DNA of 25,753 bases from Thiobacillus sp. UBA6205 (GTDB taxonomy: Bacteria; Pseudomonadota; Gammaproteobacteria; Burkholderiales; Thiobacillaceae). Below, in pieces: positions 1 to 7,239 of this stretch; the stretch's first letter is position 1, and every line of letters begins with the position of its first letter. The DNA lies in contig DISR01000058.1 of assembly GCA_002421825.1 (NCBI GenBank), forward strand, positions 1 to 25,753. The letters are read 5' to 3'. The translations under genes and the position numbers were made by a program. The notes beneath the pieces are model-generated. The model was given only the letters and a program-made list of their open reading frames with translations, ran no database searches and was not told the origin of the DNA.

Positions 1-1275
1 GACGAAAAACAAGGGGAAGGTCAAACCGACATCCAAAGCGACACCGGCGTATCGCTCATCAATCAAATCGCAGGCAATCCCGTTGTCCCGTAGCAAATCC
101 CTGGCTGCATCGAGGCAGCCGCGCGGGAGTGCGATGTGATTGGGGTAGTTCTCGGCGCAGCCGATTACGCGCGGCTCGTCCCATACCGAGAAGCGCATCG
201 CCTGCTTCTTGTAGAACTCAGGATTCTGGAACGCGGCCAGGCGGATCAGCCGATTGGCCAGTGCCTGTGGCAGTTGCGCCTTCTCGAAATAGATGAGGTT
301 GGCGAGCGTCACCGTCAGCGAATTCGGCATCGGGCCGACCAACTTCTTGACGCTAAAGCGCTTCCACGGCTCCTTCAAGTCCTCATCATCAATGAAGGTG
401 ACGTCGAGCGGATGCGAAACGCCCGTCGCCCTGAAGATGGTGGGCTCAATGTCGTGGACCACCATCGGCTGGATGCCTGACAGGAATCCCCATTGATCCT
501 GGTAGGGGCGCAGATCGGCATCGACAAATACGCTGCACCCATTTTCGCGAGCATATTTCTGCAAGGGCAGCGCGATCAGATTGCCGAAGCCACCTTTTGG
601 CAGGGAGTCCTGATTGGGGAACAAACGGTCATAGGATTCAAGCTTCAGTTGCCGGGTGCGGGCACAGGTGTGGCTGATGATGGCGGTGCCGAGGCGACGG
701 GCATCGCGGGCCGAAACCTTTCCGGCGAAGAACACCCAGGCGTGCGCGCCCTTGCCAGATCGCGAAATTTCCAGGGCTGCCGGTACGCCCAGTTCTTCGC
801 AGGATTGAATGAATGCCCGCGCATCGTCGCGCCACTCGGCCTCATCGAAATCGACCGCCAGGAAGTAGCAGCTGTCGTCTTCCAGTAAGGGATACACTCC
901 GACCGTGTGCTCACCAGCCAAGTGGTCATAGACCACCGAGTCCGACAGTTGTATCAGCAGGCGCTTGCCGCAGTCGCCGCATTTAATGCGAGGTTTTTCG
1001 CATACCCCGGCACGCCATTCGTTGGCACAGGCAGGCGAGTACCCAGACTTGCCGGTGGTCTTGCTTTCCCATCGGACGGAGTACACATCGGTCCGCCCCC
1101 GAAACAGGCGGCGAAACAGTGCGACCTTCTCGCTGGTGGTGAGTCGTGACGATTCGGATTCTGGAGCGGGCTTTGCCGGCGGAGGAGGTAAACGCCATTC
1201 GATGCCGTGGGATTCCAGCAGCGAGATCAGGCGGGCGTTCTCCGACTGCAATGCGGCAAGTTGATCATCCTGCAC
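1..1275 (-). CDS. TOTE-type primase (AEP) domain protein, probably primase-helicase; 3' end outside window
   Basis: An uninterrupted minus-strand frame of 425 codons runs from a GTG at 1275 to the left edge without a stop, so the C-terminus is missing. After a short N-terminal helix (about residues 1-28) come four cysteines typical of a zinc knuckle (C83, C92, C99, C102). The archaeo-eukaryotic primase motifs follow: VDFDE with D142 and D144 (metal binding), SGKGAHAW with H178 (nucleotide binding), GNLIALPLQ at 231-239 and VDADL at 251-255. This order matches the TOTE conflict-system primases, which usually continue into a DEAD/DEAH superfamily 2 helicase; that part would lie left of the window. 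The start is supported by GGAG ten bases upstream. The gene is divergent from the ATPase/RloB pair, suggesting a defence island. Family assignment is from motif recognition; the biological target is unknown. Frames on the opposite strand are shadows. Confidence 0.78.
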   Translation of the reverse strand, partial: MQDDQLAALQSENARLISLLESHGIEWRLPPPPAKPAPESESSRLTTSEKVALFRRLFRGRTDVYSVRWESKTTGKSGYSPACANEWRAGVCEKPRIKCGDCGKRLLIQLSDSVVYDHLAGEHTVGVYPLLEDDSCYFLAVDFDEAEWRDDARAFIQSCEELGVPAALEISRSGKGAHAWVFFAGKVSARDARRLGTAIISHTCARTRQLKLESYDRLFPNQDSLPKGGFGNLIALPLQKYARENGCSVFVDADLRPYQDQWGFLSGIQPMVVHDIEPTIFRATGVSHPLDVTFIDDEDLKEPWKRFSVKKLVGPMPNSLTVTLANLIYFEKAQLPQALANRLIRLAAFQNPEFYKKQAMRFSVWDEPRVIGCAENYPNHIALPRGCLDAARDLLRDNGIACDLIDERYAGVALDVGLTFPLFFV

Positions 1276-1426
1276 GGATCCTATTCTCCGACGACGCTTT
1301 ACACGACTGATTGGCTATTGGCGGACGGCAATTTTATCAGAATAGCGCCATAAACACAAAATAAATTGTGTTATTGCGTATTTTGTGCATAATTATCTAA
1401 TATTTTATTCAATCAAGGTGAATACG
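1276..1426. promoter_or_regulatory. AT-rich divergent intergenic region between the primase and ATPase genes
   Basis: This 151-base gap is clearly more AT-rich than its surroundings, especially 1350-1415. It must hold the promoters of both divergent genes. It includes a perfect 7-bp inverted repeat (1353-1372) and a plausible plus-strand -10 element CATAAT at 1388-1393, preceded at 16 bases by TTGTGT. No convincing minus-strand promoter was recognised. Confidence 0.5.
1353..1372. promoter_or_regulatory. Operator-like inverted repeat AACACAA-N6-TTGTGTT
   Basis: Two perfect 7-base arms, AACACAA (1353-1359) and TTGTGTT (1366-1372), flank an AT-only spacer of 6 bases. The right arm overlaps the candidate -35 (1366-1371) of the ATPase gene. 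A further TTGTG lies at 1383-1387. The symmetry and position fit a dimeric repressor site. No regulator gene is visible nearby, so the link to regulation is inference. Confidence 0.4.
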
Positions 1427-2695
1427 ATGTTGGTCGAGTTCCGCATCAAGAACTTCCGCAGCTTGCGCGATGAGCAGGTGCTTAGCCTTGTTGCGTCCAA
1501 GGACAAGACTCTGCAAGACACTCACACGCTCACGACCAGCCTCAAGGCTGCGCCCAACCTGCTGAGAAGCGCTGTCCTCTATGGCGCCAACGCCAGCGGC
1601 AAGTCCAATCTCATCAAAGGGCTTCAGTATATGCGCGGTGTGGTGATGGAGTCGGCCACTGTCATCCAGCCCGGTCAGACCTATGCCGTGCAGCCTTTCC
1701 GGCTCGATATCGAGTCTTCCAGCCAGCCGACCGAGTTCGAAGTCACCTTTATTCTGGACGGCGTGCGCTACCAGTATGGCTTTGCCATGACCCCGCAGCG
1801 TATCGTGCGCGAGCACTTGCTGGTCTATAAGGCCTTCAAGCCACAGCGCTGGTTCGAGCGTTCTTTTGATGCCAAGACCGGCAAGGATGAGTACGACTTC
1901 GGTCCCGGCCTCAAGGGCCCTAAGAACCTCTGGGAAAGCGCCACCCGGCCGAATGCCCTATTCCTGTCGATGGCGGTGCAGCTCAACAGCGAGGCGCTGC
2001 GGCCCGTGTTCGACTGGTTTGCCAATGGCCTGGTGATCTTCAACGAACAGGTTCAACTCAGCCCACAGGTGTCGATCCAGATGCTCAAGCAAGCCGAAGG
2101 CCGCAAACAGATTTGCGACTTCCTCACCGCCGCCGACATCAGCATTGCCAACATTGAGGTCGTCACGCGCAAGGTGCCAGGGCAGGCCGTCCATTTCGAT
2201 GTGGTGGCCGGCAAGACAGAGGTACGCGCCGAAGAAATGGAAGAGCACCAGTTGCGCTTCTCCCACGTTACTGAGCAAGGCCGAGCCGTGTTCGACCTGA
2301 TGGACGAATCCAACGGCACACGCAACCTGCTGTTTCTCACCGGGCCGGTGCTGGACATCCTGAAGAAGGGGCTGACACTGGTCATCGATGAACTCGACAC
2401 CAGTCTGCACACCCTGCTGGTACGCGAACTGGTGCGGCTGTTCCACCGGCCTGAGGCCAACACTGGTGGCGCGCAGCTGATCTTCACCACACACGACACC
2501 TCGCTGCTCGATGCACCGGATCTGTTTCGCCGCGACCAGGTCTGGTTTGTCGAGAAAGATCAGGAGCAGGCGTCCACGTTGGTGGCCCTGTCTGAATTCA
2601 GCCCGCGCAAGAACGAAGCCCTGGAGCGTGGTTACCTGATCGGCCGTTACGGAGGCGTGCCCTTCCTTCACCCCGATTTGGGGGTGAGGCACTAA
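1427..2695 (+). CDS. AAA15/OLD-like ATPase of an AbiL/PARIS-type defence pair
   Basis: A 422-residue ATPase. Residues 1-20 have the N-terminal beta strand seen in SMC/RecF/OLD-like ATPases. The Walker A motif is GANASGKS at 53-60, the C-terminal half has an NGTRNL stretch in the signature position, Walker B is VIDELD at 319-324 (E322 catalytic), and a TTHD switch histidine lies near 355. This is the AAA15/AAA21 architecture of abortive-infection ATPases (AbiLi, AriA, RloA-like). The ATG at 1427 is preferred because AAGGTG lies 6 bases upstream; a GTG 42 bases earlier gives an AT-rich, unlikely N-terminus. The stop overlaps the next start by one base (TAATG), so the two products are probably made together. 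In such systems the ATPase senses infection and controls a toxic effector; that role here is inferred from family and context. Confidence 0.83.
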   Translation: MLVEFRIKNFRSLRDEQVLSLVASKDKTLQDTHTLTTSLKAAPNLLRSAVLYGANASGKSNLIKGLQYMRGVVMESATVIQPGQTYAVQPFRLDIESSSQPTEFEVTFILDGVRYQYGFAMTPQRIVREHLLVYKAFKPQRWFERSFDAKTGKDEYDFGPGLKGPKNLWESATRPNALFLSMAVQLNSEALRPVFDWFANGLVIFNEQVQLSPQVSIQMLKQAEGRKQICDFLTAADISIANIEVVTRKVPGQAVHFDVVAGKTEVRAEEMEEHQLRFSHVTEQGRAVFDLMDESNGTRNLLFLTGPVLDILKKGLTLVIDELDTSLHTLLVRELVRLFHRPEANTGGAQLIFTTHDTSLLDAPDLFRRDQVWFVEKDQEQASTLVALSEFSPRKNEALERGYLIGRYGGVPFLHPDLGVRH

Positions 2696-3372
2696 TGGCG
2701 CTCGACAACTCCCCCAAGGAGCGCCAGCGCAAGCAGCTCGAACGCAAGCTGAACAGGCGTGCCAGCTACGACCGAATACTGATCGTTTCCGAGGGTAGCA
2801 AGACGGAGCCAAACTATTTCAAGGAAATCCGCGCAGCCCATCGTCTACATACTGCCAACGTCGAGGTCCAGCCCAGCGAGCTGGGGACGTCATCGATCCA
2901 GGTGGTCAGATATGCCAAGGAACTTTTCGAGAGTGGCGACCGACACAAGCATATTCAGCCCCGTGCCTTCGAACAAGTCTATGCCGTGTTCGATCGCGAC
3001 GTCCATGCCAGCTACTTCGACGCGTTGGACCTTGCCGCATCGCTCGATGGCAAGCTCAGGAACGACAACAAGCAGCCCGTCATCTTCAAGGCCATCGCGT
3101 CGGTACCGAGCTTCGAGTTGTGGCTGCTGCTGCACTACGAGGACATTCAGGCGCCGCTGCATCGAGATGAAGTGATACGGCGTCTGAAGCAATATTTCCC
3201 AGGCTATGAAAAGGGCGCGGCAGGCACGTTCGCCACAACGCGGCAACACTTGGACGTTGCTACGCAGCGCGCTGGGCGGCTAGCAACCAGGGTCACCGCC
3301 TATGACGATCCAGAGCCATTTACTGCTATCGCCGAGTTGGTGTTATTGCTGACCAACTTGCGCAGTGTTTAG
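2695..3372 (+). CDS. rloB: RloB family protein (TOPRIM-like effector)
   Basis: A 225-residue protein matching the RloB family. A basic N-terminus (about 1-24) precedes a strand ending in VSEGSKTEPNYF, which carries E33. A second strand, VYAVFDRD, supplies D100 and D102. The E followed by DxD is the acidic pattern of TOPRIM nucleases and is shared with the effectors of OLD-like and PARIS-like systems. SFELWLLLHYED at about 139-150 is a further RloB hallmark. The start codon shares its A with the stop of the ATPase gene, indicating translational coupling. AbiLii of the lactococcal AbiL system is, to my knowledge, of this family. The likely role is a nuclease or tRNA-targeting toxin released on infection, which is inference. 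Downstream there is no further gene on this strand. Confidence 0.8.
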   Translation: MALDNSPKERQRKQLERKLNRRASYDRILIVSEGSKTEPNYFKEIRAAHRLHTANVEVQPSELGTSSIQVVRYAKELFESGDRHKHIQPRAFEQVYAVFDRDVHASYFDALDLAASLDGKLRNDNKQPVIFKAIASVPSFELWLLLHYEDIQAPLHRDEVIRRLKQYFPGYEKGAAGTFATTRQHLDVATQRAGRLATRVTAYDDPEPFTAIAELVLLLTNLRSV

Positions 3373-3474
3373 ATGATTTGATCTGACAGCTTACAGCGTA
3401 ATCCCCTGGGGGCAGTAGTACGCCACAGATGGCTCTGGCCGAGAACCGGGAAGTCTCGGCGTTCACGCGAATCG

Positions 3475-3543
3475 TCTGAAGTTCGGCCAAGGCCGCTCAT
3501 CCAGGCTGGATTTCCTATTAGTCCGCTTCTGGCCGAACTCAGA
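3475..3543. repeat. Imperfect inverted repeat with inner hairpin, possible mobile-element end
   Basis: AGTTCGGCCA (3480-3489) is exactly complementary to TGGCCGAACT (3530-3539). With one bulged A at 3479 the pairing extends by TCTG/CAGA to give a 14-bp stem. Inside it, ATCCAG-G-CTGGAT (3499-3511) forms a second palindrome. The arms resemble integron attC core sites in content but are in the wrong relative orientation. Confidence 0.55.
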
Positions 3544-3546
3544 CAA

Positions 3547-3566
3547 TTGCCGCAAGCGTGCGGCAA
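3547..3566 (-). terminator. Probable terminator hairpin of the yggS-to-dynamin operon
   Basis: TTGCCGCA (3547-3554) and TGCGGCAA (3559-3566) form a perfect 8-bp stem with a 4-base loop, 16 bases beyond the stop codon of the dynamin-like gene. On the minus strand the stem is followed by AATTGTCT, a weak U-tract, so termination may be partly factor-dependent. Confidence 0.5.
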
Positions 3567-3582
3567 AGATTCTTGAAGTGGG

Positions 3583-5496
3583 TCAGGCGTTCAGCGACTC
3601 GAAACGCTTGGCAATCTCGTCCAGTTCGGCCTTCTGCTTGCGCAGCTTGTCGATGCCGTCCTTGACCAGCGTCATCTGTTCCTGCACGCCGCCGACGTTG
3701 TCGGTGATCTTGCCCAGGGTTTGCAGGCGCTCGTCGAGCATCTGCTTGTAGTCGCGGATGCGCTGGATGACGGGGTCGAGGGCGATGGAAAGCCAGCGTT
3801 TGGCTTCGCGCGCGGAGAGTTCGAAGGTTTTCTGGGTTTCGGAGGCCACCTCGGTGTAGAAGCGGCGGATCATGAAGTGCTTTTCCACCAGCAGGTTGCC
3901 GGGGTCGCTGCAGAATTCCTGCGTTTCCTGCATGAGCTTGTCCATGCGCAGGCGGTAGGAAGTGAGGTCGAGCACGGGGATGGCCATGCGCGGCAGGCCG
4001 TGCTCCTTGTGGAAGCGTTCGCACGCGGTGAGCAGGTATTGCTGCATGGCCACGGACAGTTTCTCGGCCTGGTTGAAGCGCTGGATGGCCTGCTCGCTCA
4101 ATCCGCGCATGGAGCGGATGAGGCCCTTGGTGGTCCAGCTGTCGCCCATGGCGGCACGCGCTTCTTCCAGCATGACGTGCAATGCGTTCTCCGACAGGCG
4201 ATCGAGCAGCTGGTCGCCGTGCTGCTGCACGGCCTTGCGCGTGGCCTTGAACTGTTCGGCGGTGGCATCGTAGCGCACCTTGTCCTTGACCAGGTTGGTA
4301 CGCAGTTGCGCGGCCATTTCCTTGCTTTTTCCGGACAGGTCGGACAGTTGCCGCAGGCTTTGCAGGCCTTCGCGCATGCGCGCGGCCAGGATGGCGCGCT
4401 CGTTGTTCACCTGGTCGGCGATCTGGGTGATGGCGCCCTGGAACAGGATCTCGCGGCGCGCCGGCACGATCTTCTCGGACAGCAGGCTTTCCAGGCTGCC
4501 GATGCCGGAGCGGGTGATGAGATCCGCGTCTTCCCTGATCTTGCCGACCAGGGCCTTTTGCGCCGACACCGCGAACACCTGCTCTTCCGGCAGCTTGAGG
4601 ATGCGCGCGGTCTCCTCCAGCTGCTTGTGCAGGGTGGCGCGGAAGGCCAGTTCGCCGCGCAGGTCGTCCCACAGCATGTCGATCTTGTTCAGCACCGCGA
4701 CGTGGTAGTTGATGTGGCGGTGCACGTAGTGCTGCCAGATTTCCAGGTCGGACTTGGTTACCCCGGTGTCGGTCGCCAGCAGGAAGAACACCGCATGCGC
4801 GTTGGGAATGCTGGACAGGGTGAGTTCCGGCTCGGCGCCCAGGGCGTTGAGGCCCGGCGTGTCGAGGATGCACAGCCCGGCCTTGAGCAGGGGGTGCGGG
4901 AAATTGATCATGGCGTAGCGCCAGGCCGGAATTTCCACCATGCCGGCGGCGTCTTCCTGCAGCGCGCCGTCCCCGCTGCCGGGGTTGTACAGGCCCAGGG
5001 CCTCGGCTTCGGCCTTGGTCACTTTTTGCGATTCCGCCAGTTTCTGCAGCGCGGCGTGCATCTGCTGCGGGTCGTCCGGGTCGAGCGAGATGGTGCTCCA
5101 CTCGATGGGCGTCAGCTTGAAATGGGCGAGCGGCTCGGTCCTGAGGCGGGTTTCGATGGGCAACAGGCGCAGTTGGGGGCCGTGGCCCTCCTCGTGGCTG
5201 ATCTCGGTCGGGCACATGGTGGTGCGGCCGGCGTCCGAAGGCAGCAGGCGCTGGCCGAAATCGGCGAAGAACAGGGCGTTGATGAGTTCGGTCTTGCCGC
5301 GCGAGTATTCGGCCACGAAGGCCAGCATGAGGCGATCGCGGCGCAGCGCTTCGGCCAGGTCGATCATGCGCAGGTTGCGCTCGGCGTCCATGCCGTGGTG
5401 GCGGTCGAGCCAGTCGGCAAAGGCCGTGATGCCGGCGACCAGATTATCGCGCCGGCGGCTGTAATCCGCTATTCCGTCTTCCAGTAAGGCGCTCAT
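3583..5496 (-). CDS. Dynamin-like GTPase
   Basis: A 637-residue protein with a dynamin-superfamily GTPase domain. G1 is AEYSRGKT at 62-69, the switch region has TTMCPTE at 92-98, G3 is DTPG at 212-215 and G4 is NKID at 270-273. The first glycine of the usual P-loop is alanine (A62), while the GKT core is intact. The C-terminal half is long and helical, with a probable coiled coil over the last 70 residues, as expected for membrane-remodelling stalks. No transmembrane segment is evident. The ATG at 5496 directly follows the TGA of yggU with no spacer, so it is cotranscribed with the yggS operon. Bacterial relatives act in membrane fission, envelope stress or phage defence; which applies here is not shown. 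It borders the defence island but belongs to the housekeeping transcript. Confidence 0.85.
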   Translation of the reverse strand: MSALLEDGIADYSRRRDNLVAGITAFADWLDRHHGMDAERNLRMIDLAEALRRDRLMLAFVAEYSRGKTELINALFFADFGQRLLPSDAGRTTMCPTEISHEEGHGPQLRLLPIETRLRTEPLAHFKLTPIEWSTISLDPDDPQQMHAALQKLAESQKVTKAEAEALGLYNPGSGDGALQEDAAGMVEIPAWRYAMINFPHPLLKAGLCILDTPGLNALGAEPELTLSSIPNAHAVFFLLATDTGVTKSDLEIWQHYVHRHINYHVAVLNKIDMLWDDLRGELAFRATLHKQLEETARILKLPEEQVFAVSAQKALVGKIREDADLITRSGIGSLESLLSEKIVPARREILFQGAITQIADQVNNERAILAARMREGLQSLRQLSDLSGKSKEMAAQLRTNLVKDKVRYDATAEQFKATRKAVQQHGDQLLDRLSENALHVMLEEARAAMGDSWTTKGLIRSMRGLSEQAIQRFNQAEKLSVAMQQYLLTACERFHKEHGLPRMAIPVLDLTSYRLRMDKLMQETQEFCSDPGNLLVEKHFMIRRFYTEVASETQKTFELSAREAKRWLSIALDPVIQRIRDYKQMLDERLQTLGKITDNVGGVQEQMTLVKDGIDKLRKQKAELDEIAKRFESLNA

Positions 5497-5823
5497 TCAG
5501 TCCTCTTTGGTGTTCTTCTTGTCGATTCCCGGCGATAGCGGAAACTTGCCACCCGCACCGCGCACGGCAAGCGTTTTTTGCCGGGCGCCCTCCCCGCGCA
5601 CGATGGATACCTGACGCTGCGCCACCCCCCACAACTCGGCAATAAAGCCGGCCAGGCATTTATTCGCCTTGTTATCGACCGCCGGCGCGGCAATCTTTAG
5701 CTTGAGGCTGCCGCCGTGCTCGCCTACCACCTGATTGGCCTTGGCCCCGGGCTGCACGTGGACTTGCAGAGTCCACAGATCCTGCCCGGGATCGTAGCGC
5801 GCCCAGGAAGGCAAGCCGGTCAT
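5497..5823 (-). CDS. yggU: YggU/DUF167 family protein
   Basis: A small 108-residue protein of the DUF167 (YggU) family, recognised by HVQPGAKANQVVG near residues 22-34, LKLKIAAPAVDNKANK near 40-55 and the later strand QVSIVRGEGARQKTLAV. The function of the family is not established, and the usual length is 95-110 residues. It lies 25 bases after the yggT stop, and its own stop abuts the start of the dynamin-like gene. The yggS-proC-yggT-yggU order is conserved in many beta- and gammaproteobacteria. The C-terminus ends in a charged tail (KKNTKED). Confidence 0.88.
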   Translation of the reverse strand: MTGLPSWARYDPGQDLWTLQVHVQPGAKANQVVGEHGGSLKLKIAAPAVDNKANKCLAGFIAELWGVAQRQVSIVRGEGARQKTLAVRGAGGKFPLSPGIDKKNTKED

Positions 5824-5848
5824 CCGGCGCGCCCAGCCCGGAAGCCGG

Positions 5849-6421
5849 TCAAAAAGCCCCCAGGGCCGCGCGCTCCAGGGCCGCTACCGGCACCACCAGC
5901 AGGAACTGGCACAGGATGATCAGTACCAGCGGCGAAAAATCGATCTGGCTTTGCGGCAGCATGCGCCGGAACGGCCGCAGCAGGGGCTCGGTCAGCGGAT
6001 AGATCACCGGCGAAATGGGTGAGTAAGGATTCACCCACGAAATCAGGGCGCGCACCAGGGTCAGGCCCATGACGAGCCAGAGCGCCAGCTTGACCAGTTC
6101 CACCGCCCCCAGGCCGAACAGCACCGGCCACAGGCCCAGGCCGGCGAGGCTGAAGGGAAAGCCCTTGACCCACAGCAGGGCGGCCGCGACCACCACTTCG
6201 ATCAGCCAGGCCAGCAGCAGGCTCGCCCAGTCGTAGCCGCCCCAGCCGGGGATCACCCGGCGCAACGGACGCACGGCGAAGTCGGTGATCTTGACGATGA
6301 ACTGGGCGAAGGGATTGGAAAACGGCACCCGCATGACCTGCATGGCAAAGCGCAGCAGCACCGCCACGGCAAGCAGGCCGCCCAGGGTCTGGATGAAGAA
6401 GGCAAGGGTGTCCGCCAGCAT
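5849..6421 (-). CDS. yggT: YggT family integral membrane protein
   Basis: A 190-residue membrane protein with two copies of the YGGT repeat, each a hydrophobic helix pair around a short motif: NPFAQFIVKITDFAVRPLRR in the first half and SPVIYPLTEPLLRPFRRMLP in the second. About four transmembrane segments are visible. Family members are inner membrane proteins linked to osmotic or potassium homeostasis and, in some lineages, to cell division or photosystem organisation; the exact role here is unknown. The start ATG overlaps the proC stop by one base (TGATG), implying translational coupling. A different overlapping frame extending to 6476 is a shadow. Confidence 0.88.
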   Translation of the reverse strand: MLADTLAFFIQTLGGLLAVAVLLRFAMQVMRVPFSNPFAQFIVKITDFAVRPLRRVIPGWGGYDWASLLLAWLIEVVVAAALLWVKGFPFSLAGLGLWPVLFGLGAVELVKLALWLVMGLTLVRALISWVNPYSPISPVIYPLTEPLLRPFRRMLPQSQIDFSPLVLIILCQFLLVVPVAALERAALGAF

Positions 6422-7239
6422 CAGGCCAGCCCTCCGAGTTCATCGCCCAGTTCTTTAGACCGGGCGGCGGCGGCATTCACCGCGCGGGCGATCATGTCCA
6501 TGAAGCCGTCGGCCTCCAGGCTGGCGAGGGCGCGTTCGGTGGTGCCGCCCCTGGAGGTGACCTTGCTGCGCAGCACCGTGGGATCCTCTCCCGCCTCCAG
6601 CGCCAGCTTGGCGGCGCCGAACACGGTATGCAGCGCAAGCCGCCGCGCGACATCATCGGAAAGCCCGGCGCGGATGCCGGCGTCTTCCAGCGCCTCGATG
6701 AAATAGAACACATAGGCCGGCCCGCTGCCGGACAGCGCGGTGACCCAGTCCAGCTCGCTTTCGTCCTTGACCCAGACCACCGCGCCGACCGCGCGCAGGA
6801 TGGACTCGGCGCGCGAGCGCTGTTCCGCGCTGACCTCGCCGCCGGCGAACAGGCCGGCAATGCCGGCGCCGACCATGGCCGGGGTGTTGGGCATGGTGCG
6901 CACGATGCGGCCATGCCCGCCCAGCCAGCGCGACAAGTCGCCGAGCCTGACGCCGGCGGCGATCGACACGACCAGCTGCTCGCGCAGCCGCGGGCCGAGC
7001 TGCTTCGCCACGTCGAGCAGTTGCTGCGGCTTGACCGCCAGCACGATTACGGGATGCAGTTGCACCTGGTCCAGCGAGGTGTGCGCCCTGACGCCGAACT
7101 GCCGGGCGAGGCGCGCGCAGGTTTCGCTGGATACGTCGACCACCTCGATGGACGCGGCGGGCGTGCCGTCCGCGATGAGGCCGCCGATGATGGCGGCGGC
7201 CATGTTGCCGCCGCCGATGAAAGTGATGCTATTTTGCAT
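6421..7239 (-). CDS. proC: Pyrroline-5-carboxylate reductase
   Basis: A 272-residue enzyme catalysing the last step of proline synthesis, NAD(P)H-dependent reduction of 1-pyrroline-5-carboxylate. The N-terminal Rossmann motif is ITFIGGGNMAAAIIGGL. The catalytic C-terminal helical domain contains the family signature around ALSGSGPAYVFYFIEAL and the proline-binding stretch TSRGGTTERAL. Length is normal. I chose the ATG at 7239, which gives the usual N-terminus MQNSITFIGG and has GGAA just upstream; a TTG at 7254 is possible but adds five atypical residues. The start overlaps the yggS stop by 11 bases, so expression is probably coupled. Confidence 0.95.
   Translation of the reverse strand: MQNSITFIGGGNMAAAIIGGLIADGTPAASIEVVDVSSETCARLARQFGVRAHTSLDQVQLHPVIVLAVKPQQLLDVAKQLGPRLREQLVVSIAAGVRLGDLSRWLGGHGRIVRTMPNTPAMVGAGIAGLFAGGEVSAEQRSRAESILRAVGAVVWVKDESELDWVTALSGSGPAYVFYFIEALEDAGIRAGLSDDVARRLALHTVFGAAKLALEAGEDPTVLRSKVTSRGGTTERALASLEADGFMDMIARAVNAAAARSKELGDELGGLA

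Larger units (their letters stand above)
3373..3582. other. Non-coding boundary stretch between defence genes and housekeeping operon
   Basis: These 210 bases hold no convincing gene. A short minus-strand open frame exists (3369-3566), but it overlaps the end of the RloB gene, lacks a ribosome binding site and has a composition typical of translated non-coding DNA. What is visible is structure: CCCCTGGGGG near 3405, a long-range inverted repeat (3475-3543), a small inner hairpin (3499-3511) and the terminator-like hairpin at 3547-3566. It may be the scar or end of a mobile segment. Confidence 0.5.

Noticed and set aside
136..1264. Several plus-strand open frames of 67-131 codons opposite the primase
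   Set aside because: The minus-strand frame is continuous for 425 codons and carries recognisable primase motifs; the plus frames match nothing and lack ribosome binding sites.
3475..3543. Integron attC site
   Set aside because: Core-like heptamers are present, but the left one is GTTCGGC and the right one GCCGAAC, the reverse of attC order, and no integrase or cassette array is visible.
3721..5487. A 588-codon plus-strand open frame
   Set aside because: It is the antisense of the dynamin-like gene in GC-rich DNA. Its product is His/Gln/Gly/Val-rich low complexity, while the minus strand has intact GTPase motifs.
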